Below are positions 1 to 6,508 of a stretch of DNA of 12,855 bases, one piece after another (the first letter of the stretch is position 1; every line of letters begins with the position of its first letter). Source of the DNA: DASPUH01 sp035622975 (GTDB taxonomy: Bacteria; Chloroflexota; Limnocylindria; Limnocylindrales; CSP1-4); contig DASPUH010000031.1 in NCBI GenBank assembly GCA_035622975.1, forward strand, positions 1-12,855, written 5' to 3'. Position numbers and translations under genes: made by a program. Under the pieces are notes generated by a model. That model saw nothing but the letters and a program-made list of their open reading frames with translations, ran no database searches and had not been told where the DNA came from.

Positions 1-2
1 CG

Positions 3-476
3 CTGGTCGAGGTGCTGCCCGAAGTCGAGGACGACACCGAGCTCGACGAGATCCCCGACGAGGAGCTCAAGATCGACACCTTCCGCTCACAGGGCGCCGG
101 TGGCCAGCACGTCAACAAGACGGACTCGGCCGTGCGCATCACCCACCTGCCCACCGGCATCGTCGCCCAGAGCCAGAACGAGCGGTCGCAGCACCAGAAC
201 CGCGAGCTGGCCATGAAGATCCTCAAGGCGCGCCTGCTGGAGCGCAAGATCGCCGAGCGCGAGAAGGAGATCGCGCAGCTGCGTGGCGAGCACGTCGAGG
301 CCGGCTGGGGCAACCAGATCCGTTCCTACGTGCTGCACCCCTACCAGATGGTCAAGGACCTGCGCACCCAGGTCGAGACCAGTAACACGAGCGCCGTCCT
401 GGACGGTGACCTGGACGCCTTCATGACCGCCGAGCTCGAGCGCGAGGCCACCGACCAGCCCGGCGGCGGCGCGTGA
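3..476 (+). CDS. prfB: Peptide chain release factor 2, C-terminal part (5' truncated by window)
   Basis: RF2 acts in the ribosomal A site at UGA and UAA codons and triggers hydrolysis of peptidyl-tRNA. The reading frame is open from base 3 and begins inside the protein. The catalytic GGQ motif lies at positions 99-107 in the context GAGGQHVNKTDSAVR, which is near-universal in class I release factors. The C-terminus (WGNQIRSYVLHPYQMVKDLR, then VETSNTSAVLDGDLDAF) is the RF2 rather than RF1 form. The codon-recognition tripeptide (SPF in RF2) and any programmed frameshift site lie upstream of the window and cannot be checked. The TGA stop overlaps the GTG start of the next gene by 4 bp, so the two are probably translationally coupled. 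In many related genomes prfB directly precedes ftsE; here about 8.7 kb separate them. The assignment is very secure. Confidence 0.97.
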   Translation: MVEVLPEVEDDTELDEIPDEELKIDTFRSQGAGGQHVNKTDSAVRITHLPTGIVAQSQNERSQHQNRELAMKILKARLLERKIAEREKEIAQLRGEHVEAGWGNQIRSYVLHPYQMVKDLRTQVETSNTSAVLDGDLDAFMTAELEREATDQPGGGA

Positions 477-1447
477 CGGCCCTGACCGAGCGGCCCATGA
501 CCCCGGCCGACGTGGGAGCCTGCCTGGGCGTCTTCTACGCCTCGCTCAACGAGCTGTTCGCCCGCTGGAACCAGCCTTCGCTGCCGCCTGACGAGGGCAG
601 CGGGCTGGCCTCCTTCTTCGGCGAGCTGGCCTTCGGCCACGGGGGCCGAGCCTGGGTCGCGGCCCGACCCGACGGGGACCTGGCCGGCTTCGGCATCGCC
701 CTTGAGCGGGAAGCCACGTGGTACCTGTCGTTCCTCTTCGTCGAGCCGGGCATCCAGACCGCCGGTGTGGGACGGGGCCTGCTGCGGCGGCTGCTCCCGA
801 AACCGGGCAGCCCGGCCGCGGCGCCGGGAGCGCTGCATCATACGTGCATCGACGCCCTGCAGCCGATCTCGGCCGGCCTGTACGCCACGTTCGGCATGCT
901 GCCGCGCGTGCCCATCTACGAGGTGTTGGGCCGGCCGCGTCCCGGGGCGCTGGCCCCGCTGCCCGGCGGCATCGTGGCGGTGCCGTTCCACGCGCGGCCG
1001 GGGCACACCAAGACGACGGCCGCCCCGCCGGTGGATCCCGCCTCGCTGCCTACCGACCTGCTGGCGGAGCTTGACGCCATCGACCGGCGGGTGCTCGGCT
1101 GGCGGCGCCGGCAGGACCACCTGGGGTTCATGGCGGACGGCCGCCTGCTGGTGCGCTTCCGCGGCCGTGATGGGGCGCCGCTCGGCTACGGCTACGTCCA
1201 CTCCAGTGGCCGGGCCGGCCCCATCGCCGTGCGTGACCCTGAGCTCCTGCCGGCGGTGACCGGCGACCTGCTGGGTCGCCTCGAGCCGGGCGGCGCGTGG
1301 CGCCTCTACGTCCCCGGCCACTCGACCAGCCTCGTGCCGCTCATCGAGGCCGGACTGCGCATCAACGGCAACCCTGCCCTGTGGTCCGGCAACCACGAAG
1401 GCCCGGCCTGGGACGGCTACCTGCCCGCCTCGTTCGCGCTGCTGTAG
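473..1447 (+). CDS. Tandem GNAT-type N-acetyltransferase, substrate unknown
   Basis: This 324-residue protein has a recognisable N-terminal GNAT domain of roughly residues 5-150. The acetyl-CoA pyrophosphate-binding loop is Q95-T-A-G-V-G-R-G after the beta-4 strand LSFLFVEPGI, fitting the family pattern Q/R-x-x-G-x-G/A. The second half (about 190-320) looks like a degenerate second GNAT fold: a strand pair around GAPLGYGYVHSSGRAGPIAV and a late helix/strand around STSLVPLIEAGLRI, with no clear pyrophosphate loop. Tandem GNAT proteins usually have one catalytic and one structural half. The GTG at 473 overlaps the prfB stop, which favours coupling, but an in-frame ATG at 497 is a reasonable alternative start. 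There is no transmembrane segment or signal peptide. Acetylation of an amine, or N-terminal protein acetylation, is possible; the sequence does not tell the substrate. The fold is fairly secure, the function open. Confidence 0.85.
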   Translation: MTALTERPMTPADVGACLGVFYASLNELFARWNQPSLPPDEGSGLASFFGELAFGHGGRAWVAARPDGDLAGFGIALEREATWYLSFLFVEPGIQTAGVGRGLLRRLLPKPGSPAAAPGALHHTCIDALQPISAGLYATFGMLPRVPIYEVLGRPRPGALAPLPGGIVAVPFHARPGHTKTTAAPPVDPASLPTDLLAELDAIDRRVLGWRRRQDHLGFMADGRLLVRFRGRDGAPLGYGYVHSSGRAGPIAVRDPELLPAVTGDLLGRLEPGGAWRLYVPGHSTSLVPLIEAGLRINGNPALWSGNHEGPAWDGYLPASFALL

Positions 1448-1454
1448 GCCAGGC

Positions 1455-3905
1455 ATGGTCGAGCACGCGCAGGCGGTCATCATCGGCGGCGGGGTGGGGG
1501 GCACGAGCATCGCCTACCACCTCACCGAACTCGGCTGGCGGGACGTGGTCCTGGTCGACCGGGCCGGCCTCACGAGCGGCTCGACGTTCCATTCGGCCGG
1601 CCTGGTGGGCCAGCTGCGTAGCACGACGACCCTGACCCGCATGATGATGTACGGCGCGGCGCTCTACCGCCGCCTGAGCGCCGAGACCGGGGTGGACGTC
1701 TCGTGGCATGAGGTGGGCTCGCTGCGCCTGGCCAGCACGCCGGCGCGGTTCGAGGAGTTGCAGCGCCAGGTGGGCTGGGCTCGCACCTTCGGCCTGCCGC
1801 TCGAGCTGTTGACCACGACCGAGACGGCGGCGCGCTTCCCGCTGATGGATCCGGGTGGGGTGCTCGGGGCGGTGTTCCTGCCGACGGATGGCTGGCTCGA
1901 TCCGTCCAACCTCGCCCTGGCGCTGGCCGCCGGGGCTCGCGCCCGCGGGGCCCGCATCCTGACCGAGCATCGGGTCACGGCCATCCACGTCGAGCAAGGG
2001 CGTGTGCGCGGCGTGACGACCGACCGCGGCGAGATCACCGCTGACGTCGTCGTGAACGCCGCCGGCATGTGCGCCCCCGAGGTCGGCGGCCTCGCCGGCG
2101 TCGACGTGCCGCTCATCCCCATGGCCCACCAGTACCTGCTGACGAAGCCCCTCGCCGGCGTCACGCCCGACATGCCCACCATGCGCGACCCGGACAACCT
2201 CGTCTACTTCCGCGAGGAGGTGGGCGGCCTGTGCATGGGCGGCTACGAACGCGACCCCGCCCCGTGGGCCCTGGACGGCGTGCCGTCGGACTTCAACGGC
2301 CGGCTCCTGCCACCCGACTGGCCCCGCTTCGAAGCCATCATGGAGGGCGCCGTGCGCCGCGTGCCGGCGATGGCCGACGCGGAAGTGACCCGGCTGATCA
2401 ACGGCCCTGAGGCCTTCACCCCGGACAACGAATTCATCCTGGGCGAGTCGGCCGTGCGGGGCTTCTTCGTGGCCGCCGGCTTCTGCGCTCACGGCATCGC
2501 CGGCGCCGGCGGCATCGGCCAGCAGCTGGCCCGCTGGATCGTCGACGGCGAGCCCGAGCTGGACCTGTGGAAGATGGACATCCGGCGCTTCGGGCCGCAG
2601 TACCGCAGCCAGGCCTACACGCTCGCCCGGACGTACGAGAACTACGCCACCTACTACGACATCCACTACCCCAACGAGGAACGCCAGGCGGGGCGGCCGC
2701 TGCGCCTTCCGCCGGCCTACGAGGAACTGACCGCGCTCGGCGCCGTGTTCGGCGAGAAGTCAGGCTGGGAGCGGCCCAACTGGTTCGCCTCCAACGAAGA
2801 CGGGGCGGGCGTGGCGACGCGCGCGGAACTGGAGGCCCAGCGGCCGCGTGGCTGGGCCGGCCGGCACTGGTCGACGGCCATCGGCGCGGAGGCCCTCGCC
2901 TGCCGTCGGCGGGCGGCCCTCTTCGACGAGAGCAGCTTTGCCAAGATCGAGGTGGCCGGGCCCGGCGCGTGCGCCTTCCTGCAGCGCCTCTGCGCCAACG
3001 ACATCGACCGCCCCGTCGGCAGCATCGTGTACACCCAGCTCCTCAACCGGCGGGGGGGCATCGAGAGCGACTTCACCGTCACCCGCTGGGGCGAGGACCG
3101 CTTCCTGATCGTCACCGGCACGGCCTTCGGCAACCACGACCTGGGGTGGATCCGCCAGCATGTCCCCGCTGACGGCAGCGTGCTGCTGCGCGACATCACG
3201 GCGGCCAGGGCCTGCCTGGGGCTGTGGGGGCCACTGGCGCGCGACATCCTCGCGCCCCTCACGCGCGACGACCTGAGCGACGCCGCGTTCCCCTACCTCA
3301 CCGCCCGGGAGATCACGATCGGCAGCGTGCCGGCGCTCGCGCTTCGCGTGACCTACGTGGGCGAGCTGGGCTGGGAGCTGTATCCGCCGAGCGAATACGG
3401 GCGAACGCTGTGGCGGACGATCTGGGCGCAGGGGCGACCCGCCGGCCTCGTGCCCGGGGGCTACCGGGCCATCGACGCGCTGCGCCTGGAGAAGGGCTAC
3501 CGGGTGTGGTCCAGTGACATCACGCCGGAGGAGACCCCCGACATGGCTGGCCTGGGTTTCGCCGTCCGCATCGACAAGACCGGCGGGTTCATCGGCCAGT
3601 CCGCGCTGCGGGCCGCGCGCGAGGCCGGGCCTCCGTCGCGTCGCCTGCGCTGCCTCGTGCTCGACGACCCGCGCTCGATCGCCCTGGGCAACGAACCGGT
3701 GCGCGTCGACGGCCAGGTGGTCGGGCGCGTCACCTCGGGTGGCTTCGGGTACGCCGTCGAACGGAGCATCGCCTACGCCTACCTGCCCGTCACGCACGCC
3801 GGCTTCGGCACGCGCGTGGAGGTCGACGTCTTCGGCACCTGGGTCGGCGGGGCCGTGACGCGCGAGCCGCTGTACGACCCGGGCAACGAGCGCGTCCGGG
3901 CGTGA
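1455..3905 (+). CDS. Dimethylglycine dehydrogenase-like FAD/folate enzyme (DAO domain plus GcvT domain)
   Basis: Members of this 816-residue family oxidatively demethylate N-methylglycines (dimethylglycine to sarcosine, or sarcosine to glycine) and pass the one-carbon unit to tetrahydrofolate. Residues 7-35 are an FAD-binding Rossmann start (IIGGGVGGTSIAYHL, with G11, G13 and G16). The segment SGSTFHSAGLVGQLR follows; its His46 matches the histidine that carries covalent FAD in characterised dimethylglycine oxidase and dehydrogenase. The DAO domain extends to about residue 370. An aminomethyltransferase (GcvT) domain spans about 440-715 and a GcvT C-terminal barrel about 720-805. Asp539 in RRGGIESDFTV lies where the folate-site aspartate of the family sits. 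The length matches single-chain fusions. It starts 7 nt after the GNAT stop and overlaps the next gene by 4 bp. Substrate choice between dimethylglycine, sarcosine and another N-methyl amine cannot be fixed from sequence. Electron acceptance (dehydrogenase versus oxidase) is also open. Confidence 0.93.
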   Translation: MVEHAQAVIIGGGVGGTSIAYHLTELGWRDVVLVDRAGLTSGSTFHSAGLVGQLRSTTTLTRMMMYGAALYRRLSAETGVDVSWHEVGSLRLASTPARFEELQRQVGWARTFGLPLELLTTTETAARFPLMDPGGVLGAVFLPTDGWLDPSNLALALAAGARARGARILTEHRVTAIHVEQGRVRGVTTDRGEITADVVVNAAGMCAPEVGGLAGVDVPLIPMAHQYLLTKPLAGVTPDMPTMRDPDNLVYFREEVGGLCMGGYERDPAPWALDGVPSDFNGRLLPPDWPRFEAIMEGAVRRVPAMADAEVTRLINGPEAFTPDNEFILGESAVRGFFVAAGFCAHGIAGAGGIGQQLARWIVDGEPELDLWKMDIRRFGPQYRSQAYTLARTYENYATYYDIHYPNEERQAGRPLRLPPAYEELTALGAVFGEKSGWERPNWFASNEDGAGVATRAELEAQRPRGWAGRHWSTAIGAEALACRRRAALFDESSFAKIEVAGPGACAFLQRLCANDIDRPVGSIVYTQLLNRRGGIESDFTVTRWGEDRFLIVTGTAFGNHDLGWIRQHVPADGSVLLRDITAARACLGLWGPLARDILAPLTRDDLSDAAFPYLTAREITIGSVPALALRVTYVGELGWELYPPSEYGRTLWRTIWAQGRPAGLVPGGYRAIDALRLEKGYRVWSSDITPEETPDMAGLGFAVRIDKTGGFIGQSALRAAREAGPPSRRLRCLVLDDPRSIALGNEPVRVDGQVVGRVTSGGFGYAVERSIAYAYLPVTHAGFGTRVEVDVFGTWVGGAVTREPLYDPGNERVRA

Positions 3906-4756
3906 CGGATCCCGCAGGGGCCGCCACCTTCGGCACGGCCTGGAGTGCCGGCCTGCGCCGCGGAAGCGAGGCGGAGCTGCGACGCTGGCTGGGACTGGCC
4001 CTGGCGATGTGCGATGAAGCCGACACGATGGCCCTGACCGGCTTCCGCCGCGAGCTCGAGATCACCACCAAGCCGGACCGCAGCCTGGTCACCCAGGTGG
4101 ACCAGGCCATCGAACGCCACCTGCGGGAGCGCATCCTGGGCGCCCACCCGGATCACGGGCTGATCGGGGAAGAGGAAGGCGAGACGCGCCCCGACGCCGC
4201 GGTGTGCTGGTACGTGGACCCCATCGACGGGACCCACAACTTCATCCGCGGCGTACCCCTCTTCGGCACCCTCCTGGGCATCAGCCGCGACGGCGAGATG
4301 CAGGTGGGCGTGGTCTCCGCCCCGGCCCTTCGCCAGCGCTGGTACGCCTGGCGGGGGGGCGGCGCGTGGGTCACCGGGTCGCCCGGCGCGCCTGCACCCG
4401 GCCCGCGACGGATCCACGTTTCGGCGATCACACGCCTGGCAGACGCCCAGCTGGTCTACAGCTCGCCGACCGACATCGAACCCGAAGCGCCCGGCTTCCG
4501 GGCGCTGGTGAGCCGGGCCTGGCGGGACCGCGGCTTCGGCGACTTCTGGGGCTACTCCCTCGTCGCGGAAGGAGCGGCAGAGGCGATGATGGAGGTGGGC
4601 ATGCACGCCTGGGACCTCGCCGGCCCCCTGGTCGTCCTTGAGGAGGCCGGCGCTCGCGTCACCGATTTCGACGGCCGGCGCACCATCGACGGGTCCACGA
4701 TGCTCGCCTCCAACGGCCTCCTGCATGACGAGCTGCTGGCCGGCCTGCGCCCCTGA
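3902..4756 (+). CDS. hisN: Inositol-monophosphatase-family phosphatase, HisN (histidinol-phosphatase)-like
   Basis: This 284-residue Mg-dependent phosphatase belongs to the IMPase superfamily. Metal-binding residues are visible: E90 and E91 in GLIGEEEGE, D106 and D109 in WYVDPIDGTHNFIRGVPLFG, and D238 in AWDLAGPLVVLEEAG. The form DGTHNFIRGVP followed by GTLLGI resembles the actinobacterial HisN histidinol-phosphate phosphatases more than SuhB-type inositol phosphatases or CysQ. The start GTG overlaps the dehydrogenase stop by 4 bp (GTGA), so it is probably translated by coupling. About 20 residues precede the usual family start, so a slightly shorter product is possible. No histidine-biosynthesis genes surround it, so the exact substrate (histidinol phosphate, inositol phosphate or another sugar/alcohol phosphate) is uncertain. 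The family is secure; the symbol is tentative. Confidence 0.85.
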   Translation: MTDPAGAATFGTAWSAGLRRGSEAELRRWLGLALAMCDEADTMALTGFRRELEITTKPDRSLVTQVDQAIERHLRERILGAHPDHGLIGEEEGETRPDAAVCWYVDPIDGTHNFIRGVPLFGTLLGISRDGEMQVGVVSAPALRQRWYAWRGGGAWVTGSPGAPAPGPRRIHVSAITRLADAQLVYSSPTDIEPEAPGFRALVSRAWRDRGFGDFWGYSLVAEGAAEAMMEVGMHAWDLAGPLVVLEEAGARVTDFDGRRTIDGSTMLASNGLLHDELLAGLRP

Positions 4757-4768
4757 GACGCGGACGGG

Positions 4769-6301
4769 TCACTTGCAGTCGAGGCCGCGGGCGGGCACGG
4801 TGAGGTCGAGCAGGTACGCGTTCACGGGCGTGTCGATGCACGGTGTGCCCAACCCATATGAGCCGTGCCCCTCCCCGGTCCGGGTCAGCAGGACGCCGGA
4901 ACTGAGCTCCCTGGCCAGGGCCACGGACCAGGCGTAGGGCGTGGCCGGATCGCCGGTGCCGCCGATGACGAGGATGGGTGGCGCACCGGGCGCGGTGATC
5001 GGTGCCGGCGCCGAGGTCGGGTGGACGGGCCAGAACGCGCAGGTCAGCCCGCTGGCGGCCAGGACGCGCCCGACGCGCGGGGCGGTCCTGGTGAGCTGCT
5101 GGGCCAGCGTCATGTAGGCCGCCGGGTCGGTGGGAGCCGGCTCGTCCGCGCAGTCGATGGCGTTGTTGGCCTCGACCTCGTTGCTGTACTCCCCGTCGGG
5201 CTTGCGGCCGTTCAGGGCGTCAGCCGTCTCCAGGAGGAGCGAGCCGTCGCCGCGGGCCGCGAGTTCCAGCGCCTGGGCGAGGTAGGGCCAGCCGAAGCCC
5301 GGGCTGTACAGCGCGCCCAGGATCGCGTTCCAGGCCATACCCGCCGTGGCCGCCCGGCCGCCGCCCACCAGCGGTGCGGGGAGCGGCTTGCGATCCAGCG
5401 CGGCGATGAGGCGGTCGAAGATCCGGCCGGACGCCCCGCCTTCGTGGAACTCACAGCCGGGGTTCGCTGCGCACGAGGCGAGGAACCGGTCCAGCGCGCC
5501 TTCGAAGCTGGCCGCCTGGCCGCGCAGGCGGCCCATCAGGTCGAGGGCCGGATCGACCGCCGCGTCGAGCACCAGCGCCCGCACATGATCGGGGAAGAGA
5601 CCGGCGTAGGTCGCCCCCAGGAACGTGCCGTACGAGTAGCCCACGTAGGTCAGCTTCGGGTCGCCGAGGGCCGCCCGCAGGAGGTCCATATCGCGGGCCG
5701 CGGAGACGGTCGAGACGTCGCCCAACAGCGGCCCTGCGGCGGTGCCGCAGGCCGCGGCGAAGGTCCTGTCGGCGGCCTCAAGGGCGGTCCACTGGGCCGT
5801 GTTCAGGGGGTCCGGATCGACCGAGAGGTAGGCCTCGAGGTCGGCCTGGCAGCGGACCGGCGTGCTGAGGCCCACGCCCCGCGGATCGAAGCCCACGATG
5901 TCGAACCGTTCGCGGATGGCGGCCGGGAAGATCGTGGTCGCATCCTGGCGCACGAAGTCGACGCCCGACGCGCCGGGCCCGCCGGGATCCGTCACCAGCG
6001 AGCCGATGCGGAGGGCGCCATCCGTCGCCGGCAGGCGGATGAGGCTGATGTGCGCGACGGCCGGCCCGCCCCTGGCATAGTCGAGCGGCACGCTGAGCGT
6101 GGCGCACTCGAACGGGGCGCCGCAGTCGGTCCACGCCAGGGGCGCCGACGGCCGCACGGTGGCTGTGCTCGCCGACGGCCCGGCGGCCGTGGTCGAAGGC
6201 TGCGACGGGGTCGTCCGGACCGGGCTGGCGCAGCCCGCGACGAGGGCCAGGGCCAGGAGGACCGCTGCCGGCCGCCATCGAGCGCGCCGCGAGGTCGCCA
6301 T
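4769..6301 (-). CDS. Secreted lipoprotein alpha/beta hydrolase, TAP-like (tripeptidyl-aminopeptidase / proline-iminopeptidase type)
   Basis: This 510-residue exported serine hydrolase is predicted. The N-terminus MATSRRARWRP and a hydrophobic stretch lead to the lipobox LVAGC, with Cys24 as lipidation site, followed by a Ser/Thr/Pro-rich linker. The alpha/beta-hydrolase core has the oxyanion region DPGGPGASG, the nucleophile elbow GYSYG with Ser223, the acid Asp451 in GGTGDPATPY and the base His479 in GEGHGSYG. The C-terminal TAP-like segment with Cys-containing ends (CIDTPVNAYLLDLT) is typical of Streptomyces SlpD/TAP-type secreted peptidases. I chose the ATG at 6301. It starts the signal peptide directly and lies 10 nt after a TATGCT -10 element, whereas earlier in-frame starts would fall inside that promoter. 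No Shine-Dalgarno is visible. The gene converges on the HisN-like gene with 12 nt between stops. It likely releases peptides from the N-terminus of extracellular substrates, but an esterase role cannot be excluded. Confidence 0.92.
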   Translation of the reverse strand: MATSRRARWRPAAVLLALALVAGCASPVRTTPSQPSTTAAGPSASTATVRPSAPLAWTDCGAPFECATLSVPLDYARGGPAVAHISLIRLPATDGALRIGSLVTDPGGPGASGVDFVRQDATTIFPAAIRERFDIVGFDPRGVGLSTPVRCQADLEAYLSVDPDPLNTAQWTALEAADRTFAAACGTAAGPLLGDVSTVSAARDMDLLRAALGDPKLTYVGYSYGTFLGATYAGLFPDHVRALVLDAAVDPALDLMGRLRGQAASFEGALDRFLASCAANPGCEFHEGGASGRIFDRLIAALDRKPLPAPLVGGGRAATAGMAWNAILGALYSPGFGWPYLAQALELAARGDGSLLLETADALNGRKPDGEYSNEVEANNAIDCADEPAPTDPAAYMTLAQQLTRTAPRVGRVLAASGLTCAFWPVHPTSAPAPITAPGAPPILVIGGTGDPATPYAWSVALARELSSGVLLTRTGEGHGSYGLGTPCIDTPVNAYLLDLTVPARGLDCK

Positions 6302-6311
6302 CACGCCGCGC

Positions 6312-6340
6312 AGCATACGGAGGTGCGGGATTCGTGCGCG
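6312..6340 (-). promoter_or_regulatory. Putative promoter of the secreted hydrolase (short leader)
   Basis: On the minus strand a TATGCT -10 hexamer occupies 6317-6312. It ends 10 nt before the ATG at 6301, so the predicted transcription start falls within a few bases of the start codon. The -35 region 17 nt upstream (about 6335-6340, CGCGCA) is a poor match to TTGACA. A leaderless or very short-leader mRNA would explain the absence of a Shine-Dalgarno sequence. This comes from pattern matching alone. Confidence 0.45.
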
Positions 6341-6348
6341 TGGCGCGA

Positions 6349-6360
6349 GTCGTGCACGAC
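6349..6360. promoter_or_regulatory. Perfect 12-bp palindrome, candidate operator in divergent promoter region
   Basis: GTCGTGCACGAC is a perfect inverted repeat. It lies just upstream of the hydrolase -35 region and 17 nt upstream of the permease -35 hexamer. An additional TCGTGC half-site lies 18 bp to its left at 6332-6337. Its GTGCAC core recurs in a second palindrome at 6384-6393, centre to centre 34 bp away. Such symmetry between divergent promoters suits a dimeric repressor or activator (TetR, GntR or LacI type), but no regulator gene is present in the window. Confidence 0.5.
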
Positions 6361-6377
6361 ATCCGCACATTTACCCC

Positions 6378-6406
6378 TTGCGCCGGTGCACCGCCGTCCC
6401 TACACT
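6378..6406 (+). promoter_or_regulatory. Sigma-70-type promoter of the APC permease gene
   Basis: TTGCGC at 6378-6383 is followed after exactly 17 nt by TACACT at 6401-6406. Transcription would begin near 6413 and leave a 5' UTR of about 95 nt before the GTG start. The same TTGCGC -35 with a 17-nt spacer occurs upstream of the smpB leader (12299-12327), which supports both as genuine promoters of the same sigma factor. Confidence 0.6.
6384..6393. promoter_or_regulatory. Palindrome CGGTGCACCG inside the permease promoter spacer, candidate repressor site
   Basis: This perfect 10-bp inverted repeat begins immediately after the -35 hexamer and lies wholly within the 17-nt spacer. It shares the six-base GTGCAC core with the palindrome at 6349-6360. 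A protein bound here would block RNA polymerase directly, so the pair resembles a two-site repressor operator. No binding protein is known; short GC-rich palindromes do occur by chance. Confidence 0.45.
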
Positions 6407-6455
6407 CCGCTGCCATTCCCGCTGCCCGGAGGGGGCGCGGGGACGAAGGCTCGTG

Positions 6456-6486
6456 GGCGTGCCGGCAGGTGGGGCCGCAGCACGCC
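6456..6486 (+). other. Stable RNA hairpin in the permease 5' UTR
   Basis: GGCGTGC (6456-6462) pairs with GCACGCC (6480-6486), and CGGC (6463-6466) continues the stem with GCCG (6474-6477). This gives 11 GC-rich base pairs with a CA bulge and a 7-nt loop (AGGTGGG). The hairpin ends 10 nt before the AGGAGG ribosome-binding site. It may affect initiation or mRNA stability. No known riboswitch class is recognised. Confidence 0.5.
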
Positions 6487-6496
6487 GCGCTGGCAC

Positions 6497-6502
6497 AGGA
6501 GG
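6497..6502 (+). promoter_or_regulatory. Ribosome-binding site deciding the permease start
   Basis: AGGAGG lies 6 nt before the GTG at 6509 and 12 nt before the ATG at 6515. The normal 5-9 nt spacing favours the GTG start. Confidence 0.75.
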
Positions 6503-6508
6503 GTGATC

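Noticed and set aside
341..2666. Large minus-strand open frames over the GNAT and dehydrogenase genes
   Set aside because: They are shadows caused by high GC at third positions; the translations are compositionally biased and show no domain motifs.
4757..4768. Bidirectional terminator between the convergent genes
   Set aside because: Only 12 nt separate the stops, and no convincing hairpin is visible there or in the adjacent coding ends.
6302..6370. N-terminal extension of the hydrolase to 6370 or 6316
   Set aside because: It would place an Arg/Cys-rich stretch before a perfect lipoprotein signal peptide and would overlap the TATGCT -10 element.
4865..6508. Long open frame continuous with and upstream of the permease
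   Set aside because: This part is antisense to the hydrolase gene, which has a full catalytic triad. Its translation is low-complexity Arg/Gly/Ala/Pro-rich, and the permease has its own ribosome-binding site at 6497.
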